Shown here: positions 35,616 through 45,121 of the stretch, piece after piece
Numbering within the stretch: the stretch's first letter is position 1
How the letters are laid out: each line of letters begins with the position of its first letter
Source of the DNA: Shewanella japonica
Lineage (GTDB): Bacteria > Pseudomonadota > Gammaproteobacteria > Enterobacterales > Shewanellaceae
DNA: 64,000 nt
Assembly (NCBI RefSeq): GCF_002075795.1
Contig: NZ_CP020472.1
Location: 1,719,001 to 1,783,000, forward strand
Direction: 5' to 3'
The notes under the pieces: generated by a model
What the model was told of the DNA's origin: nothing
Database searches by the model: none
The model's input: the letters and a program-made list of their open reading frames with translations, nothing else
Position numbers and translations under genes: made by a program

Positions 35616-36560
35616 ATGCCGGTTAGAATCCCAGATAATTTACCCGCTGCAGAAATCTTAGAATCAGAGAATATTTTCGTTATGTCCGAAACACGGGCTG
35701 CGAATCAAGATATTCGTCCAATGCGTGTGCTGATTTTAAATTTGATGCCTAATAAAATTGAGACAGAAACTCAGTTGTTACGTTTATTAGGAAATACGCC
35801 TTTGCAAGTGGATGTGGATTTATTACGTATCCATGATAAAGCTTCAAAACACACCTCAATTGATCATATGAACACTTTTTATCGTGATTTCGAAGCGGTA
35901 AAAACACGCAATTATGATGGTCTAATTATCACTGGTGCGCCACTAGGGCAATTAGACTTTGAAGATGTTGTGTATTGGGAACACATAAAAGAAATTATCG
36001 ATTGGTCTCAGCAGCATGTCACATCGGTATTGTTTTTATGCTGGGCTGCCCATGCGGGTTTATTTCACTTATATGATTTACATCGAAAATTGCTAGAGAA
36101 GAAACGTTCTGGTGTGTTTAACCACAGTCGCTGTAATAAACCACATCCGTTATTACGTGGTTTCGATGATGAATTTTTTGCGCCTCATTCACGTTTCGCT
36201 GAAATGGATATTAATGATATTAAGCAGCATCCTGATTTAGAAGTATTGGCTGAATCAAAAGAAGCTGGAGCTTATATCGTGTTAAGTCGAAATAATCGAA
36301 ACTTGTTTGTAATGGGTCATCCAGAATATCAAAAATCGACGTTAAACGACGAATACCTGCGTGATATTGAGCAAGGTCTAAAACCAAGTGTTCCCACTCA
36401 TTATTATCGTGACGATAACCCTAAAAATGACGCCGTTGCCAAATGGCATAGTCATGGCAGTTTGTTAGTCAGTAATTGGCTTAATTATTATGTTTATCAG
36501 TTAACGCCGTATGATTTATCTGACATGAGTGCAATGACGCCATGGGAAACCGGTCGTTAG
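35616..36560 (+). CDS. metA: Homoserine O-succinyltransferase MetA
   Basis: A 314-residue enzyme that acylates homoserine, the first committed step of methionine synthesis. Seen: [15 protein letters not shown] at the start, catalytic Cys142 in [11 protein letters not shown], and MGHPEYQ with the catalytic His and Glu near residues 235-237. Length and start agree with E. coli MetA, so the ATG at 36616-type in-frame alternatives are unnecessary; the TTG one codon upstream is discounted. A clear hairpin terminator follows. MetJ control likely comes from the operator upstream of the lipoprotein gene. Succinyl- versus acetyl-donor use is not decided by sequence reading alone. Confidence 0.95.
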   Translation: MPVRIPDNLPAAEILESENIFVMSETRAANQDIRPMRVLILNLMPNKIETETQLLRLLGNTPLQVDVDLLRIHDKASKHTSIDHMNTFYRDFEAVKTRNYDGLIITGAPLGQLDFEDVVYWEHIKEIIDWSQQHVTSVLFLCWAAHAGLFHLYDLHRKLLEKKRSGVFNHSRCNKPHPLLRGFDDEFFAPHSRFAEMDINDIKQHPDLEVLAESKEAGAYIVLSRNNRNLFVMGHPEYQKSTLNDEYLRDIEQGLKPSVPTHYYRDDNPKNDAVAKWHSHGSLLVSNWLNYYVYQLTPYDLSDMSAMTPWETGR

Positions 36561-36589
36561 TGTCTCAATATTAAGTCATTCGTTTAATT

Positions 36590-36624
36590 AAAGGCGCCAT
36601 TTAGTATGACTAAGTGGCGCTTTT
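36590..36624 (+). terminator. Rho-independent terminator of metA
   Basis: GGCGCCA and TGGCGCT close a stem that continues through TTTAGT/ACTAAG around ATG, followed by TTTTAG. Confidence 0.75.
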
Positions 36625-36821
36625 AGTCTCACCTTATTGCCTGGAAAATACCCAAAATAATTAGTTGTTTAGCACAAGTTAATACTTGGGATTGAAATCA
36701 AGCCCAACCAGTGTCGTGTCGTTGTTTCTTCGGTTAGGATTTTTGAATACTTAGTTAACGTAGCTGAGTCTTGCTGAGTATTACTTTTCAAACGGATCTG
36801 AAATTTAATGAGGGTATTCAA

Positions 36822-39149
36822 TTGAATAACAAGAAACTACTCCCGCTAGCGTTTGCTATTGCTGGGTTATCTGGAGCCTTGCAAGCCGCACCGCATGCTC
36901 CCACGCCACAAACGGGCGCTTTCGATTTAGTGATTGCCGATGAGCAGAAGTTAATAGAAATGCTCAAGAAATCAGGAAAAATCTCACAAAGTGCTAGCTT
37001 AAAAGAAGCTGAAACAGCGTTAAAAACCTACCTTAAAAAACGTCAATCAGAAGCGGTACTAAATGCCGCAGCGCTCGATGCTGCTGTAGTCAGTCAGTAT
37101 CCTATGACTAATGAAATTAAAGGTAAGGCTAAACATCATAAACGGCATGAAGCGTCAAAAGGACAGCTAACAGCCAATGCGATGCGAAGCCGTCCTGCGA
37201 ATGTTCAAGAAGAAGTATATGAAGGTGAAACACGAGAAGCACGTGTTTTAGCGATTTTGATGGAGTTCCCTGACTTTGTGCATAATTCTATCTTACCTGA
37301 TGAAGCAGGTATGTATTATGAGGATTACAACCCAGACCATTATCGTCAAATCCTTTTTGGTGACGATGGTTGGGTTGCGCCGAATGGTCATCATGCTAAT
37401 TCGTTTAGACAATTTTATGAGAAACAGTCAGGTGACAGTTATACCGTCACTGGCGATGTTGCTGGTTGGTATATGGCAGAAATGCCTGCGGCATTCTATG
37501 GCAACAATGTTGATGGTGATGCGAGAAGCTTAATTCGAGAAGCTTTAACTGCAGCCTCACAAGATCCCACTGTGGACTTAAATCAATTTGATATTGAAGA
37601 CAGGTATGATCTTGATGGTGATGGTAATTACTGGGAACCAGATGGATTGGTTGATCATGTGATGGTATTCCATTCAGCAGTGGGGGAAGAAGCTGGTGGT
37701 GGTCAAGTAGGTGAAGATGCTATTTGGTCACATCGTTGGAATTTGGGGGGAGTATTTGGGATCCCTGATTCTTCAAGCTCAGCGCCTTATTGGGGCGGAC
37801 TAATGGGGGCTTTTGATTATACCATCGCTCCGATTGACAGTGCTGTTGGAGTCATTAGCCATGAATATGGTCATGATTTAGGGTTACCTGATGAATATGA
37901 CACTCAATATACTGGCCAAGGTGAGCCGGTATCTATGTGGTCTATTATGTCATCTGGTAGTTGGGCGGGTGAAATCGGCGGCACAGAGCCCGTTGGTTTT
38001 AGTCCATTCGCAAAAGAGTATTTACAAGCAAGCCTTGGTGGCAATTGGCAACACGGTGCTGTGGTGAATTTTGATGATATTCCTCGTCGAGGTGTCGTTG
38101 GTCTATTAGATCAAGCATCCAGTAAAGGCACTAATCATGATGTGATTAGGGTGAGTCTGCCAAACAAGCAACAGGTTATTACTGTACCAACCAGTGGGGA
38201 ATATGCGTATTTCAGTGGTTCTGGAGATAATCTAGAAAACCTGATGGCCGTTTCTGTCGATTTAACTGATGCAACCACTGCAGCAGTGCAGTTTAAAACA
38301 TGGTATGACATCGAGCTTGATTGGGATTATGGCTATGTGATTGCTGTTGGTAGCTTTGGTCAGATGATGCTTGAAGGCAATATCACCAGTAACACAAATC
38401 CGAATGATACTAATTTGGGTAACGGTATAACAGGTAATTCAGCGGGCTGGATTGATGCTGAATTTGATCTCACTTCGCTTGCTGGTGAGGCATTTGATTT
38501 ATACGTAATGTATAAAACCGATGGCGCGGTATCCAACCCAGGTATGTACGTTGATGATTTAAACATTGTGGTCGATGAAACGATTGTTGCGACAGCGAAT
38601 GCTGATGTGATGCCAGAAGTCATGATGCTAAATGGATTTGATGTATCGACGGGCGTTTCTGAAACTGAGCACTATTATTTAGTTGAGTGGCGTACTCATC
38701 ATGGTGTCGACAGTGGTTTAGCGCATATCAATGTTGCTGGACAGCCAATGACCTATGAAAAGGGCATGCTCATTTGGTACGTGGATAATCAATATTCAGA
38801 TAACTGGGTTGGTGTTCACCCTGGTGACGGTTTCTTAGGTGTTGTGGATGCTGATCAAAATACCTTGTCTTGGAGCAATGGTAATATTGCAACGACACGC
38901 TACCAAATCCACGATGCGACATTTAGAATCGATAGACCTGAAAAGATGTTTATCGATTTGTCTGAAGATTATGGCATCACTATGTATGACAACCGTACTC
39001 GTGCCCAACGTACTTTTAGAGATTCTCGTGATTACTCTGGCGGCGACTTACTTGATGCTGGACGTAATATTCCTGAATACGGGTTAACAATTCGCTTATT
39101 AAATCAAAGTGAAGATCGTAGTGTTGGTGCGGTAATGATCCAAAAGTAG
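36822..39149 (+). CDS. M6 family (immune inhibitor A-like) metalloprotease
   Basis: A 775-residue secreted zinc protease. TTG start at 36822 is chosen: GAGGG lies upstream and it gives a clean signal peptide ending SGALQA. A prodomain (about 25-140) precedes the M6 domain: EARVLAILMEFPDFVH near 145, zinc motif HEYGHDLGLPDEYD with His347, Glu348 and His351, and a SIMSSGSW Met-turn. The C-terminal part includes a beta-rich domain with FDLTSLAGEAFDLYVMYKTD and DDLNIVVDE. Relatives degrade host or environmental proteins. Single-gene unit with its own terminator. Confidence 0.92.
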   Translation: MNNKKLLPLAFAIAGLSGALQAAPHAPTPQTGAFDLVIADEQKLIEMLKKSGKISQSASLKEAETALKTYLKKRQSEAVLNAAALDAAVVSQYPMTNEIKGKAKHHKRHEASKGQLTANAMRSRPANVQEEVYEGETREARVLAILMEFPDFVHNSILPDEAGMYYEDYNPDHYRQILFGDDGWVAPNGHHANSFRQFYEKQSGDSYTVTGDVAGWYMAEMPAAFYGNNVDGDARSLIREALTAASQDPTVDLNQFDIEDRYDLDGDGNYWEPDGLVDHVMVFHSAVGEEAGGGQVGEDAIWSHRWNLGGVFGIPDSSSSAPYWGGLMGAFDYTIAPIDSAVGVISHEYGHDLGLPDEYDTQYTGQGEPVSMWSIMSSGSWAGEIGGTEPVGFSPFAKEYLQASLGGNWQHGAVVNFDDIPRRGVVGLLDQASSKGTNHDVIRVSLPNKQQVITVPTSGEYAYFSGSGDNLENLMAVSVDLTDATTAAVQFKTWYDIELDWDYGYVIAVGSFGQMMLEGNITSNTNPNDTNLGNGITGNSAGWIDAEFDLTSLAGEAFDLYVMYKTDGAVSNPGMYVDDLNIVVDETIVATANADVMPEVMMLNGFDVSTGVSETEHYYLVEWRTHHGVDSGLAHINVAGQPMTYEKGMLIWYVDNQYSDNWVGVHPGDGFLGVVDADQNTLSWSNGNIATTRYQIHDATFRIDRPEKMFIDLSEDYGITMYDNRTRAQRTFRDSRDYSGGDLLDAGRNIPEYGLTIRLLNQSEDRSVGAVMIQK

Positions 39150-39568
39150 TGCATTTTTGCATAAACAGCTTGAAATAAAGCTTGCTGTTAATTGCAGATG
39201 ATTCACCAATAGCGAAGTTAATGAATGGCCTTAATAAGCCACTTTACTTTTGCAAAAAGCGCTGAGATTCAGCGCTTTTTTTATTTTTCATATTTATTTT
39301 TATACGCGAGTTATCAGTTAAAAATATCAATAGTCCTGATATTTTGCCGATAAATTATGGCAACTAAGCTAGATACAGGTTAATTATCTAATCGCATTAG
39401 CGTTAGCATCGATTCAAGCATAAGCCTGCGGTCTTCGCTACATTGTCATATCGAAGCAACTCACTTATGCTGATACAATCTGTTAACCCTTGTGACAGTT
39501 AAATCTTGTTTTGCTGACCTTGATGTATCTCAAAGCTTAAATGGTAAGCAGGGGCATAGCGAAATCAG
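39150..39568. other. Intergenic region after the M6 protease
   Basis: The 419 bp hold the protease terminator at 39254-39288, then AT-rich sequence up to the GGDEF gene. No further element recognised. Confidence 0.7.
39254..39288 (+). terminator. Rho-independent terminator of the M6 protease gene
   Basis: AAAAAGCGCTGA pairs with TCAGCGCTTTTT around a 3-nt loop and is followed by more T. It lies 105 bp after the stop codon. Confidence 0.85.
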
Positions 39569-41587
39569 ATGTTGAGGCGCCCATTGATTGAATTTCACCT
39601 TTGTTATTACCGAGTGCTATCGATAAGCCGATTCATTGCGTTGGCAGGCTTTATCAGTCTGGTTACTCCAGTTTATGCCAATGACAATGTAGAGCGAGCG
39701 ATACAGTCAAATGATGCTCATCACGTCATGACATTAGATTCAGTTAAACAAGCGCTGGATAAGTTTTCTGCGCCAGAGGAAAAGCTTGAGTATTTACAAC
39801 AAGCTCAGCAACACCATTCGTGGAACCCAATTGATAATGCCCATATATTCAATTTAATTGCGATTGAACAAGAGGCATTAGACAAATTAGATGATGCCGT
39901 TGAATCATATTCTTTAGCGATTCAATCTGCTGAGCAAGTTGCCACTTCAGATATTTTAGTTATCAGTTATATTGAGCGTTCATTCATTAAATATTTACAG
40001 GTTAATGATAAAGAGCGCTATTGCCCTGATAGAGAATATGCATTGGAATTAGCACGCGCTATTGACTCTCCTATCGTGTTGTCCAAAGCACTCACGCAAA
40101 GCGCATTTTGCTACACTGACACACAAGTGTTTGAGCAAGGATTACAGCGCCTTGAAGAAGCTTTGTTGATTGCCAAGAAGCACCATTTCCCTCCGAACAA
40201 GCAAGCGATGATTTATAACTCAACTGGCGCGATTTACCGCTCTAATGGATTACATAAATACGCTTATGAATACTTCAATGAAGCCTATCGGTTATGGAGT
40301 GAAGTTGACGATATTCAAGACATGTTCAATATGCTGCACAACTTGGTTGGTGAGGCGATAAAAATGTCAGACTGGGAAGCGGCTGAAATTCATGTTGTAG
40401 GCCTGTTTGATTTAGCCAAGCGGCATCCTGAATTTAACGACTTCTTATTTTTCGCTTATTTTAATGCGGGTCGGCTAAGTTATTATAATAATGATCATGA
40501 GTTGGCAATTGAGCGATTACAAAACGCTAAACAGTTAAGCTCAACCACTAATGAACAATATTTTATTGGCTTAATGTATGCCTATCTCGCTTTAGCTCAC
40601 ATGCAGCAAGAGCAGCCAGAGTTGGCTTATGAAGCTGCTGATGTATTTATAAATTCTGACACATTTGCGGCGAGCTCTTCTTTTCTCAAAACGTCAATAA
40701 TGGCGCTTAAACAGTTTTCCGAACAAGAGTACTTAGCCAGCTTTAACTTGTTGATGTCGAGCTTAAATCATGAACGTTTGACCTATGCCTCCATCATGGA
40801 CAAAGACGTTATCTACTCGTCGCTAGAGCACAATTCAAAAGTCGCTGAATATGAAATCCAAATCCTGGAAAATCAGCTTGCGATTAATTTACTGAAGTTA
40901 AAGTCAGAAACAGATAAGCAGCAAATATCTCAATTAACCTTAATCGTTACCAGTTTGATTATTGTGGTTTTACTTGTTGCAACGGCTTTTTTAATTCAGT
41001 CTCGCCGCTTATTTAAACGCCGTTCGCAAACAGATTATCTTACAGGGATATCAAATCGACGTTACACCATGGAGCAGGGGAATAGGTTATTTAGTCTTGC
41101 CCTAAAACGAGCTGAGCCATTAGCAGTGATCATTTTTGATATTGATAAATTTAAAATGATTAATGACACATACGGTCATCATATCGGGGACTTAACAATT
41201 AAAGCTGCGGCACGAAAAGCAAGAAATTGGGTCAAAAAAACGGATGTATTAGGCCGAATTGGTGGAGAAGAGTTTTTATTGATATTGCCTAATACCAATA
41301 TAGACCAAGCAGTTGAAGTGGCTGAGCGACTCCGTAACAGTATCGAGCAGCAAACATTTACTTTTGATCATGTCGAAGTGAAATTTACCATCAGCTTAGG
41401 GGTTACTGTAAGTCAGCTAAGCGAAGTTGATGGTGTTGTCATAGAGCATAGCGAGCAAGATGAATTAGCAGAGCAAGATCTTGGAACTGAAGAAAGCCTA
41501 GATTCACTATCTAAGATGATAAAAAGAGCGGATGCTGGTATGTATAAAGCGAAACAAAATGGCCGTAATCAAACCTTTTCGATGTGA
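39569..41587 (+). CDS. TPR-containing GGDEF protein (probable diguanylate cyclase)
   Basis: A 672-residue membrane protein. Seen: N-terminal signal/anchor segment ending VTPVYAND, a periplasmic TPR-like helical region (about 80-420), coiled segment, one membrane helix (LTLIVTSLIIVVLLVATAFLI, near 455-475), then a GGDEF domain: SNRRYTMEQG, FDIDKFKMINDTYGHH, active site GGEEF at 565-569, and ADAGMYKAKQNGRN. The I-site RxxD is KKTD, so product inhibition may be lost. About 30 acidic residues are inserted between SLGVTVSQ and the last helix. No strong ribosome site at the ATG; internal TTG starts are possible. Confidence 0.9.
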   Translation: MLRRPLIEFHLCYYRVLSISRFIALAGFISLVTPVYANDNVERAIQSNDAHHVMTLDSVKQALDKFSAPEEKLEYLQQAQQHHSWNPIDNAHIFNLIAIEQEALDKLDDAVESYSLAIQSAEQVATSDILVISYIERSFIKYLQVNDKERYCPDREYALELARAIDSPIVLSKALTQSAFCYTDTQVFEQGLQRLEEALLIAKKHHFPPNKQAMIYNSTGAIYRSNGLHKYAYEYFNEAYRLWSEVDDIQDMFNMLHNLVGEAIKMSDWEAAEIHVVGLFDLAKRHPEFNDFLFFAYFNAGRLSYYNNDHELAIERLQNAKQLSSTTNEQYFIGLMYAYLALAHMQQEQPELAYEAADVFINSDTFAASSSFLKTSIMALKQFSEQEYLASFNLLMSSLNHERLTYASIMDKDVIYSSLEHNSKVAEYEIQILENQLAINLLKLKSETDKQQISQLTLIVTSLIIVVLLVATAFLIQSRRLFKRRSQTDYLTGISNRRYTMEQGNRLFSLALKRAEPLAVIIFDIDKFKMINDTYGHHIGDLTIKAAARKARNWVKKTDVLGRIGGEEFLLILPNTNIDQAVEVAERLRNSIEQQTFTFDHVEVKFTISLGVTVSQLSEVDGVVIEHSEQDELAEQDLGTEESLDSLSKMIKRADAGMYKAKQNGRNQTFSM

Positions 41588-41694
41588 TATTTTCCTATTG
41601 ATCCAATGCGTGTTGATTTGATGGCTTTCCACTATACGGGCATTAGCAACTCAATTAACCTTGATGCTCCTTAAAACCTGCACGTCACCACTGT

Positions 41695-41738
41695 TATTTC
41701 TTTCCCATCTATTTCTTTCCCATCTATTTCTTCCCATC
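41695..41738. repeat. 15-bp tandem repeat, three copies
   Basis: TATTTCTTTCCCATC occurs twice in tandem (41695-41709, 41710-41724), then a 14-bp copy lacking one T (41725-41738). Pyrimidine-rich and non-coding. Confidence 0.9.
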
Positions 41739-41907
41739 ATAATCTGCAGCGATTCATTCCCCGTATGAGCTAACTCACTTTTTGACAACAATAAACTTGG
41801 CAGTCCTAGTTATAAATCCCCTTAATTATTAATGGCATATCGTTTTTGTAAATTTTCAATGACAGCCGTGTTGAAATCTTAATATGAATTTGACGATTTT
41901 TTCTTGC

Positions 41908-41923
41908 TTTACGTTAGCGTAAA
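41908..41923. promoter_or_regulatory. LiuR-like palindrome upstream of the operon
   Basis: TTTACGTTAGCGTAAA is a 16-bp palindrome with one mismatch, 87 bp before the thiolase start. It resembles the operator of the MerR-family regulator LiuR, described for branched-chain amino acid degradation genes in Shewanella and relatives. The regulator gene is not in the window. Confidence 0.5.
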
Positions 41924-42009
41924 CGTCACAGTGTGATAATTGAACTAGATCACATTTTACTGTGTATTAATCTCGGCCAGAATATTTGCCGGTTTACAGC
42001 GGAGAAGTT

Positions 42010-43203
42010 ATGAGCACCACACATTCATCACCACAAGATATCGTTATCGTTGCTGCTAAGCGCACCCCAATGGGTGGCTTTCAAGGCGCATTATCAGCAG
42101 TGACATCTCCAACATTAGCCGCCAATGCGATTAAAGGGTTAGTCAGTCACACTCAGATTGATACTCATTTAATTGATGAAGTCTTAATGGGTTGTGTATT
42201 GCCTGCAGGTTTAGGACAGGCGCCAGCTCGTCAAGCGACATTAGGAGCTGAATTACCTTTAAGTGTTGGTGCAACGACCATCAATAAAGTCTGCGGTTCA
42301 GGTATGAAGACCGTGATGATGGCGCACGACTTAATCAAAGCGGGTAGTGCTGAAGTTGTTGTTGCTGGTGGTATGGAAAGTATGACCCAAGCGCCTTATT
42401 TATTAGATAAGGCGCGTAGTGGAATGCGTATGGGTCATGGCAAAGTTTTGGACCATATGTTCCTCGATGGCCTTGAAGATGCTTACACTGGCGGTGCAAT
42501 GGGGACTTTTGCCCAAAAAACTGCTGATGATTTTGGCTTAACTCGTGAAAACATGGACCAATTCGCACTGAACTCTTTAGAAAAGGCTAACGCAGCGATT
42601 CAGTCTGGAGCGTTTAAAGATGAAATCGTGCCAGTGACGATTTCAAGTCGTCGAGGTGATGTCACAGTGGATACGGATGAGCAGCCAGGCAATGCGCGTC
42701 CTGAAAAAATCCCTTCACTACGTCCAGCATTTGCTAAAGACGGCACAATTACAGCCGCTAACTCAAGCTCTATTTCAGATGGTGCTGCGGCCTTAATGTT
42801 AATGAGCCGAGAAAAAGCGGAGTCATTAGGCCTCACTATTATGGCGACAATTAAAGGCCATACCACTCATTCTCAAGAACCTTCAATGTTTACCACTGCA
42901 CCAGTCGGTGCAATGAACAAGCTATTCGATAAAGTTAATTGGTCTAAAGCTGATGTGGATTTATTCGAAATTAACGAAGCATTCGGCATGGTGACTATGT
43001 TAGCTATTAGTGAATTACAACTTGACGAATCTAAAGTCAATATCAATGGCGGCGCTTGCGCATTAGGCCATCCTATTGGGTGCTCTGGGGCACGTGTACT
43101 TGTGACGTTAATTCATTCGCTAAAAGCCAAGGGCTTATCTAAAGGTGTGGCGTCATTATGTATTGGTGGTGGTGAAGCAACGGCAATGGCAATTGAAGTT
43201 TAA
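42010..43203 (+). CDS. Acetyl-CoA C-acyltransferase (thiolase) of the isoleucine/valine operon
   Basis: A 397-residue thiolase. In this setting it probably cleaves 2-methylacetoacetyl-CoA from isoleucine to acetyl-CoA and propionyl-CoA. Seen: nucleophile Cys95 in INKVCGSGMK, EINEAFG and the C-terminal GGACALGHPIGCSGAR with the second Cys. ATG at 42010 with GGAGAAG upstream; a longer frame adds unsupported residues. First gene of the operon, with mmsA 185 bp downstream. Shewanella literature calls such genes ivd; the exact letter is not assigned here. Confidence 0.92.
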   Translation: MSTTHSSPQDIVIVAAKRTPMGGFQGALSAVTSPTLAANAIKGLVSHTQIDTHLIDEVLMGCVLPAGLGQAPARQATLGAELPLSVGATTINKVCGSGMKTVMMAHDLIKAGSAEVVVAGGMESMTQAPYLLDKARSGMRMGHGKVLDHMFLDGLEDAYTGGAMGTFAQKTADDFGLTRENMDQFALNSLEKANAAIQSGAFKDEIVPVTISSRRGDVTVDTDEQPGNARPEKIPSLRPAFAKDGTITAANSSSISDGAAALMLMSREKAESLGLTIMATIKGHTTHSQEPSMFTTAPVGAMNKLFDKVNWSKADVDLFEINEAFGMVTMLAISELQLDESKVNINGGACALGHPIGCSGARVLVTLIHSLKAKGLSKGVASLCIGGGEATAMAIEV

Positions 43204-43388
43204 CTATCTTGCTATAACCGTTTAAGTGTAACAATCGATTAGAAAATAATTCAACAAGACTCAAGTGCTGCACGAGCTAGGCAATTATTCGTAACACTAA
43301 TAAGTAACAGTAATTAGTCAAAAATAACAAGCCGGCAGTACTTCACTTTCACAGAGCTTTGGGGCTCTACAGGGATTTAGGAAGCAAG

Positions 43389-44882
43389 ATGACAGTTCAA
43401 GTGAAACATTATATCAACGGTGAATTTACCGAAGGCATGGGAACTCAACAGATTTCGGTGACCAATCCTGCAAATAACTTACCGATTGCCAATATTAATG
43501 CCGCCACGGTAGAGGAAGTTAATCGAGCGATTCATAGTGCTAAAGAAGCATTTAAAACATGGAAAGAAGTGCCGGTCTCTGAACGTGCCAGAGTGATGTT
43601 GCGTTATCAACATTTGCTAAAAGAGCATCATGACGAGATCGCAACCATACTAGCCCAAGAAACAGGTAAAACCTTTGAAGATGCTAAAGGTGATGTTTGG
43701 CGTGGCATCGAAGTCGCTGAGCACGCATGTAACATCGCCTCAATGTTAATGGGCGAAACGGTTGAAAATGTGGCAAGAAATATCGATACCTATAGTTACA
43801 CGCAACCATTAGGTGTTTGTGCCGGTATTACCCCATTTAACTTCCCAGCGATGATCCCATTATGGATGTTCCCGCTGGCCATTGCGTGTGGTAATACCTT
43901 TATCTTAAAACCTTCAGAGCAAGATCCAATGACGCCACAACGCTTGGTTGAGCTATTTGTTGAAGCGGGTGCGCCAAAAGGGGTACTGCAGTTGATCCAT
44001 GGCGATAAAACGGCAGTTGATGTGTTGCTCAATGATAAAGAAATTAAAGCGATTTCATTTGTCGGTTCTGTCGGTGTAGGACAATACATCTATAAAACGG
44101 GTACCGATAACTTAAAACGTGTTCAAGCCTTTGCTGGTGCGAAAAACCATTGTGTGATTATGCCTGATGCGAACAAGCAGCAAGTGATTAATAACATGGT
44201 AGGCGCCTCTGTTGGTGCGGCGGGTCAACGTTGTATGGCGATTTCTGTTGCTGTATTTGTCGGCGCTGCCAAAGAGTGGATCCCTGAGCTTAAAGAAGCA
44301 CTAGCAAAAGTACGCCCAGGATTATGGAATGATGAAAATGCGGCTTATGGTCCAGTCATTAGCCCTGCTGCTAAAGCGCGTGTGCTAAAACTGATTGCTC
44401 AAGGTAAAGAAGAAGGCGCTGAGTGTTTACTCGATGGCAGTGACTTTACTGTTGAAGGATATGAGTCTGGTAACTGGATTGGCCCAACCATGTTCAGCAA
44501 TGTCACCACAGACATGAGCATCTACAAAGAAGAAATCTTTGGCCCTGTACTCTGTTGTATGGAAGCTGAAAGCCTTGATGAAGCGATTGACGTTGTTAAT
44601 AACAGCCCTTATGGCAACGGCACTTCTATCTTTACAGCATCAGGCGGTGCTGCACGTAAATATCAACATCATATTGATGTTGGCCAAGTGGGAATTAATG
44701 TCCCAATTCCTGTGCCATTACCATTTTTCTCATTTACGGGATGGAAAGGCAGTTTCTATGGCGACCAACACGCCTATGGTAAGCAAGCGGTTCGTTTTTA
44801 CACTGAAACCAAAACCATTACCTCTCGCTGGTTTGATGATGAAGTCGTCAGTGGCCCAAATATGAGTATTAATCTTAAGTAA
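43389..44882 (+). CDS. mmsA: Methylmalonate-semialdehyde dehydrogenase (CoA-acylating) MmsA
   Basis: A 497-residue aldehyde dehydrogenase that turns methylmalonate semialdehyde into propionyl-CoA in valine breakdown. Seen: [19 protein letters not shown] near residue 137, [12 protein letters not shown], catalytic Cys282 in GQRCMA preceded by VGAAGQR typical of MmsA, and [24 protein letters not shown] near the C-terminus. The ATG at 43389 follows AGGAAGC. Followed by a strong hairpin and a 239-bp gap before the acyl-CoA dehydrogenase. Confidence 0.96.
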   Translation: MTVQVKHYINGEFTEGMGTQQISVTNPANNLPIANINAATVEEVNRAIHSAKEAFKTWKEVPVSERARVMLRYQHLLKEHHDEIATILAQETGKTFEDAKGDVWRGIEVAEHACNIASMLMGETVENVARNIDTYSYTQPLGVCAGITPFNFPAMIPLWMFPLAIACGNTFILKPSEQDPMTPQRLVELFVEAGAPKGVLQLIHGDKTAVDVLLNDKEIKAISFVGSVGVGQYIYKTGTDNLKRVQAFAGAKNHCVIMPDANKQQVINNMVGASVGAAGQRCMAISVAVFVGAAKEWIPELKEALAKVRPGLWNDENAAYGPVISPAAKARVLKLIAQGKEEGAECLLDGSDFTVEGYESGNWIGPTMFSNVTTDMSIYKEEIFGPVLCCMEAESLDEAIDVVNNSPYGNGTSIFTASGGAARKYQHHIDVGQVGINVPIPVPLPFFSFTGWKGSFYGDQHAYGKQAVRFYTETKTITSRWFDDEVVSGPNMSINLK

Positions 44883-44885
44883 TTT

Positions 44886-44917
44886 ATAAAGGCCTTCTGA
44901 TGGGAGAAGGCCTTTTA
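44886..44917 (+). terminator. Hairpin between mmsA and the acyl-CoA dehydrogenase gene
   Basis: ATAAAGGCCTTCT pairs with AGAAGGCCTTTTAT around a 6-nt loop. Only four T follow, so it may be a partial terminator that lowers expression of the distal genes. Confidence 0.65.
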
Positions 44918-45121
44918 TCGACGTTGTAATAAGGCCGCATTTTGGCCTGCCGAGACATGCCATTCAGCAGGAAGCTGAATAACTAAACAGCATACTACGC
45001 CTAAGTATCTGCAAACAGAGCAATATAGCTCACACAAATCTATTGCAGAACTTTAGCTTAAGTGACCACTGATAGTGGCAATTCAAATGACCATAGAGTC
45101 ATAGTAAAAAAGGATTCAAAC

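Larger units (their letters stand above)
41588..42009. other. Intergenic region upstream of the branched-chain degradation operon
   Basis: The 422 bp contain a three-copy 15-bp repeat (41695-41738) and a LiuR-like palindrome (41908-41923). No gene is apparent. Confidence 0.7.

Noticed and set aside
36771..36821. Upstream extension of the M6 protease gene
   Set aside because: The extra 17 residues spoil the signal peptide; TTG at 36822 has a ribosome site and gives a clean signal.
41932..41954. TGTGA...TCACA as a CRP site before the thiolase gene
   Set aside because: The half-sites are 13 bp apart, not 6.
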